DNA of 17,695 nucleotides from Coneutiohabitans thermophilus. GTDB lineage: Bacteria > Zhuqueibacterota > Zhuqueibacteria > Zhuqueibacterales > Zhuqueibacteraceae. The notes beneath the pieces are model-generated. The model was not told where the DNA came from. It ran no database searches and saw only the letters and a list, made by a program, of their open reading frames with translations. Below are positions 14,397 to 17,695 of this stretch, one piece after another. The first letter of the stretch is position 1, and the number at the start of each line of letters is the position of its first letter. The DNA is taken from positions 1 through 17,695 of the forward strand of contig JAPDQY010000122.1 of assembly GCA_034505235.1 (NCBI GenBank), read 5' to 3'. The position numbers and the translations under genes are program-made.

Positions 14397-15800
14397 TCAG
14401 TTGCGATTCACCACCGCCGCCGACAACTCCGCCTCACACACCAGCTCGTTGGCGACATACGCTTTGCCCGCCATCTTGCAGAGCGATTGCCGCAGCTTGA
14501 GCAGTTCCAGCTCGAAGATGATCTGATCACCCGGCCGCACCGGCTTGCGGAACTTCACCTTGTCCAGCCCGGTGAAGTACACCAGCTTGTCCTCCGGGTT
14601 GCTTTGCGTGTTGAGCAGCAAAATGCCGCCCACCTGCGCCATGGCCTCGAGAATCAGCACGCCCGGCATGATGGGATGGCCGGGAAAGTGGCCCTGGAAG
14701 AACGGCTCGTTCAAGGTGACGTTCTTCAATCCCACCACCCGTTCGCGCGGGACGAGATCGATGATGCGATCCACCAGCACGAAAGGATAGCGGTGCGGCA
14801 GAATCTTCTGAATCGCCTGGGCATCGAAAACGTAATCGCCGGTGAGCTTGCCCTGGTATTTCGAGGTGATTTGAATCTTCTCGTATTCCTTGCGGATGCG
14901 CTTGACCAACTCGACGTTGGCGGCATGGCCGGAGCGCGCCGCCTGGATGTGGGCTTTCAGCCGCACCCCCAGCAGTGCCAGATCCCCGAGCAGATCGAGC
15001 GCCTTGTGGCGCACCGGCTCGTTCTTGAAGCGGAAATGCTGCTCGCCGTTGAGGATGCCGTTGTTGTCCAGACGGATCTCACCGGAGACGCCGAACATTT
15101 CCTTCAGCCGGCCGATTTCACCGGGTTCGATCTTGCGGTCGACGATGACAATGGCGTTGTCGAGGTTGCCGCCCTTGATCAGCCCCCGCTGGTAGAGCGC
15201 CTCGACTTCGGAGAGAAAGCAGAAGGTGCGGGCCGGGGCAAACTCGGTTTCGAACTCGTCCTGCAGGGAATACATGGCGGTGTATTGCGTGCCGAGTGCG
15301 GGGTTCTTGTAGTCGATGAGAAAGGTGATGCGAAATTCATCGGAGGGAAACACCACGATGTCGACACCGCGTTTGTCATCGGAATAGGCGATGGTCTTTT
15401 CGATCACCAGGTAGTCGCGCGGCGAATCCTGCTCCACGATGCCGGCCTGCTTGAGCATGTTGACGAAGGGCAGGGCGCTGCCGTCGAACACCGGTGGCTC
15501 GTTGCTGTCCAGCTCGATGATCAGGTTATCGACCATCATGCCCATCAAGGCGGCCAGCACATGTTCGACGGTGTGCACCACCACCTCCCCGCGGCCGATG
15601 GTGGTGCCGCGCGAAATGTCGATGACGTTGTCGATGTCGGCCTTGATGAGCGGCTGGCCGGGCAGATCGGCACGCCGAAAAAAGATGCCGGTGTTGGGCG
15701 GTGCCGGATGAAACGTCATGGTGGAATTGTTGCCGGTGTGCAAGCCCACACCGGTAATCGAAACAGACTGGGCGATCGTTCGCTGTTTTTCCAGCAGCAT
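14397..15800 (-). CDS. lpxC/fabZ: Bifunctional LpxC deacetylase / FabZ dehydratase fusion
   Basis: The N-terminal part is LpxC, the zinc deacetylase committing UDP-3-acyl-GlcNAc to lipid A. The C-terminal part is FabZ, the 3-hydroxyacyl-ACP dehydratase. Numbered from ATG 15800 (467 aa): LpxC has TVEH (77-80; zinc H80), the LDSNEPPVFDGSALPFV substrate loop, FAPARTFCF, GGNLDNAIV, RHKALDLLGD (zinc H265 and D269) and GHAANVELVK (about 291-300). After a linker, FabZ starts near ILPHRYPFVLVDRI (333-346) and has the active-site GHFPGHPIMPG (370-380, H371) and the catalytic Glu of LILEAMAQ (E385). The start at 15800 has GAGGGAG 5 nt upstream; an ATG at 15821 would add MFREGVL, whose codons contain that ribosome site. 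The fusion is known across Bacteroidota and relatives and places both branches of 3-hydroxyacyl-ACP use in one chain. Confidence 0.96.
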   Translation of the reverse strand: MLLEKQRTIAQSVSITGVGLHTGNNSTMTFHPAPPNTGIFFRRADLPGQPLIKADIDNVIDISRGTTIGRGEVVVHTVEHVLAALMGMMVDNLIIELDSNEPPVFDGSALPFVNMLKQAGIVEQDSPRDYLVIEKTIAYSDDKRGVDIVVFPSDEFRITFLIDYKNPALGTQYTAMYSLQDEFETEFAPARTFCFLSEVEALYQRGLIKGGNLDNAIVIVDRKIEPGEIGRLKEMFGVSGEIRLDNNGILNGEQHFRFKNEPVRHKALDLLGDLALLGVRLKAHIQAARSGHAANVELVKRIRKEYEKIQITSKYQGKLTGDYVFDAQAIQKILPHRYPFVLVDRIIDLVPRERVVGLKNVTLNEPFFQGHFPGHPIMPGVLILEAMAQVGGILLLNTQSNPEDKLVYFTGLDKVKFRKPVRPGDQIIFELELLKLRQSLCKMAGKAYVANELVCEAELSAAVVNRN

Positions 15801-15845
15801 CAACACTCCCTCACGAAACATTTTCTGAACCGGTCGCGCGCTGCC

Positions 15846-15868
15846 GCGCCGCCAGTGACCGGCGGCGC
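15846..15868 (-). repeat. Perfect hairpin between lpxD and lpxC/fabZ
   Basis: GCGCCGCC (15846-15853) and GGCGGCGC (15861-15868) are exact inverted 8-mers with a 7-nt loop, in the 106-bp gap. With no T-tract it is unlikely to be a simple terminator; processing or partial attenuation is possible. Confidence 0.5.
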
Positions 15869-15906
15869 AAGGGACAGCACCGGCTCGCGCTCTTCTTCCT
15901 CACACC

Positions 15907-16974
15907 TCAGTCATCCCTCAGGCCATTCGCGGCCGACGGCAACCGGCCGGTGGCGGCCAGCAGCTTCTCCAGCGTCCGGACGCGCTTGAGCAACTCCGGC
16001 AGCCGGCGTATGGCGGCTTCCTCGCGCCGGGCCTGGGCATGATCGCGGGCGGGATAGCCGGAAACCACCATGCCCGGCGGGATCGATTTCGTCACGCCCG
16101 CCTGCGCTCCGAACGTGGTGCGGTCGCCAATCTCGATGTGGCCCACAAATCCGACCTGGCCGGCAATCGTCACCTCGCGGCCGATTTTGGTGCTGCCGGA
16201 GATGCCGGTCTGCGCCGCAATCACGGTATGCTCACCGATTTCAACATTGTGCGCGACGTGAATCAGGTTGTCGAGCTTGGCGCCGCGCCGCAGATGCGTC
16301 TGGCCGAAGGTGCCGCGATCGATCGTGCAGTTGGCGCCGATTTCGACCTCGTCCTCGATCACCACGGTGCCGAGATGCGGAATCTTGTGGTAGCGCCCCT
16401 CGTGCCGCAGATAGCCAAAGCCGTCCGAGCCGATCACGCTGCCGAATTGAATGATGACATTGCGGCCGATCACCACCTCGTGGCCGAGGCAAACGTGGGG
16501 GAACAGCACACTGTTTGTGCCGATGCGCACCTTCGCCCCCACATAGCAATGTGCGCCAATCTGCACGCCATCACCAATCTCACACCCGGCTTCGACCACG
16601 GCATACGGCCCGATGCTGACCTCCCGGCCGACGCGCGCCCGCGGGTGCACCTGCGCGGTGGCCGCGATGCCGTGCGTCACCTCGGGCCCGGGCAAAACCT
16701 TCTGGAGAATCCTGATAAAGGCAAAATAGGGGTTGTCAACGCGGATCAGCGCGCAGCGGCTGCTGGTCGCCGCCAGATTCCTGGCCAGCAACACCGCGGC
16801 CGCCGGCGTGCGCTCGAGCTGATCCAGAAAACGGGGCTGCGCAATGAAAGTCAGATCACCGCCGGCTGCCTGCTCGATGGGAGCCACGCCGGTGATCACA
16901 GTGTCGGGATTGCCCTCCACCTCCCCGCCGACGTGCCGCGCCAGCTCCGCGAGACGTATAGGCTCGATTTTCAC
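15907..16974 (-). CDS. lpxD: UDP-3-O-(3-hydroxyacyl)glucosamine N-acyltransferase
   Basis: Third lipid A step: N-acylation of UDP-3-acyl-glucosamine using hydroxyacyl-ACP. The 355 residues have the N-terminal uridine-binding domain (about 1-100, with DLTFIAQPRFLDQL at 40-53 and DNPYFAFIRI at 80-89). A long hexapeptide beta-helix follows (about 105-320, SIGPYAVVEAGCEIGDGVQIG) with the catalytic histidine H242 in NLIHVAHNVEIG (236-247), then a charged C-terminal helix that would help form the trimer. The start is a GTG at 16974 with AGGAG 5 nt upstream, and the resulting N-terminus fits the family. It lies 110 bp after skp and 106 bp before lpxC/fabZ, each gap containing one perfect hairpin. 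Confidence 0.96.
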   Translation of the reverse strand: MKIEPIRLAELARHVGGEVEGNPDTVITGVAPIEQAAGGDLTFIAQPRFLDQLERTPAAAVLLARNLAATSSRCALIRVDNPYFAFIRILQKVLPGPEVTHGIAATAQVHPRARVGREVSIGPYAVVEAGCEIGDGVQIGAHCYVGAKVRIGTNSVLFPHVCLGHEVVIGRNVIIQFGSVIGSDGFGYLRHEGRYHKIPHLGTVVIEDEVEIGANCTIDRGTFGQTHLRRGAKLDNLIHVAHNVEIGEHTVIAAQTGISGSTKIGREVTIAGQVGFVGHIEIGDRTTFGAQAGVTKSIPPGMVVSGYPARDHAQARREEAAIRRLPELLKRVRTLEKLLAATGRLPSAANGLRDD

Positions 16975-17021
16975 TGCTGCTCCTGGCTGGTCATAGGAAC
17001 ACGAAGAGGTGCCAGATCAAC

Positions 17022-17040
17022 CTTTCGGCGGCTCCGAAAG
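17022..17040 (-). repeat. Perfect hairpin between skp and lpxD
   Basis: CTTTCGG (17022-17028) and CCGAAAG (17034-17040) are exact inverted 7-mers with a 5-nt loop in the 110-bp gap. On the coding strand it ends 47 nt before the lpxD GTG, with no T-tract. Confidence 0.5.
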
Positions 17041-17084
17041 CGCAATCTGAACACCTCCAAAGACGCGCATGGGCAGCACGAGGG

Positions 17085-17648
17085 TTATTTGTTCGCGCCG
17101 GCCGGCTTGGTGGTCGCGACAGTCTTGTTCAGCTCCTCCAGGACACGCGCAGTCAGGTCCACCTGGTTGGGACCGGCGTAGAGGATGATGTTGGCCGCGT
17201 TGTCAAAGACATAGTCGAAGCGGTCCTGCTCGCCGATCTTTTTCACGGCATTGACGATCTTGTCGCTCAGCGGCTGCATGATCTCGGCCTGCTTTTTCTC
17301 GCCCTCGCCGTTCTGCCCCCATTTCTCCTGGGCATACTGCTGGATGCGCAGCTCGAGATTCTGCAGTTCAAGCAGCTTCTCACGCTTCTTCTCCTCGCTC
17401 AACAACAGCGCCTGCGACTCCAGCTCGTCGCGTTTTTGGGCAAACTCGCGGCGCATGTTGTTGAACTCCTCCTCCCAGCCCTTGTTGATTTCGTCGAACT
17501 GCCTGCGCGCATCCTGCGCTTCCTTGAAGCCTTCCAGGATTTTCTGGGTATTGACATGGCCGACTTTCAACTGGGCAGCGGCCGGGTTGGCGTGCAGCAG
17601 GAACAGCAGCATGAGAAAACCGCCAAGCCACAGGTAGGATGCCTTCAC
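17085..17648 (-). CDS. skp: Periplasmic chaperone Skp/OmpH family
   Basis: Trimeric holdase that carries unfolded outer-membrane proteins across the periplasm to the BAM complex. I place the start at the GTG at 17648: AAGGAGG lies 5 nt upstream, and the product then opens with a classic signal peptide (MKASYLWLGGFLMLLFLLHANPAAA, cleaved before QLKVGHVNT). The ATG at 17684 would add 12 charged residues and has no ribosome site. The mature protein has the family first strand (KVGHVNTQKILEGF), a long charged coiled-coil hairpin (about residues 45-125, KKREKLLELQNLELRIQQ), and the returning FDYVFDNAANIILYAGPNQVDLTARVLEEL body. The usual order in such genomes is bamA-skp-lpxD-lpxC/fabZ-lpxA; bamA would lie just beyond the window edge, which I cannot see. 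Confidence 0.92.
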   Translation of the reverse strand: MKASYLWLGGFLMLLFLLHANPAAAQLKVGHVNTQKILEGFKEAQDARRQFDEINKGWEEEFNNMRREFAQKRDELESQALLLSEEKKREKLLELQNLELRIQQYAQEKWGQNGEGEKKQAEIMQPLSDKIVNAVKKIGEQDRFDYVFDNAANIILYAGPNQVDLTARVLEELNKTVATTKPAGANK

Positions 17649-17695
17649 TCCTGCCTCCTTGAGCTTTAAGGACTGATGATTCATGGTGGGTGTGG

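Noticed and set aside
12908..15989. Two + strand open frames of about 500 codons opposite the lpx genes (12908-14500 and 14487-15989)
   Set aside because: Both are mirror frames of lpxA, lpxC/fabZ and the LipM-like gene; no domain, ribosome site or signal supports them.
1..17695. CRISPR array, tRNA or rRNA genes, insertion sequences, defence or biosynthetic gene clusters
   Set aside because: I looked for regularly spaced repeats, cloverleaf arms, rRNA-like stretches and transposase or defence motifs on both strands and saw none; apart from the unidentified small protein and the outer-membrane protein of unknown function, the genes belong to known families, nearly all housekeeping.

Overview
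The window is a GC-rich chromosomal segment from a Gram-negative bacterium. Two things suggest the Bacteroidota/Calditrichota/KSB1-like (FCB) assemblage rather than Proteobacteria: LpxC and FabZ are fused in one polypeptide, and the FtsK motor carries a central stretch (TTPQNALAILRSLEWEMENR) like those I recall from that group. This is inference from protein style. I see no rRNA, tRNA, CRISPR array, transposase or phage gene.

Layout. At the left end, on the + strand, a small 94-residue protein of unknown function (206-490) sits behind an AT-rich promoter. A second promoter (494-522) follows. Beginning at its predicted start point is a stretch that folds into a long, nearly in-register stem closing a branched structure (529-682), then an intrinsic terminator (715-737), then an RNase II/R-family exoribonuclease gene (815-2482). 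This is either a roughly 210-nt small RNA or an attenuator-type leader of the nuclease gene, and it is the least explained element in the window.

Everything from 2720 to 17648 is on the - strand. In transcription order: skp, lpxD, lpxC/fabZ, lpxA, a LipM-like octanoyl/lipoyl transferase and an outer-membrane beta-barrel protein form an envelope-biogenesis cluster (17648 to 11913). Spacing tightens along it from gaps of about 110 bp, each with a perfect hairpin, to a 25-bp overlap. A gene-free stretch of about 900 bp (10989-11912) is packed with decayed palindromic and direct repeats. Then come dxr (isoprenoid precursor synthesis), rseP (site-2 protease), a class I aminotransferase and gcvT (glycine cleavage T protein). 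After a 281-bp gap come ftsK and, 3 bp later, lolA, which ends at a probable terminator facing the nuclease gene.

Functionally the - strand genes are mostly envelope construction: lipid A synthesis (LpxA, LpxC, LpxD), outer-membrane protein chaperoning (Skp), lipoprotein transport (LolA), envelope-stress proteolysis (RseP) and septal DNA translocation (FtsK). LipM-like protein and GcvT both relate to lipoate-dependent glycine cleavage, though they lie in different clusters. Several start codons are placed here by Shine-Dalgarno position and family length rather than by the longest frame (skp, lpxC/fabZ, dxr, the aminotransferase, the small protein).
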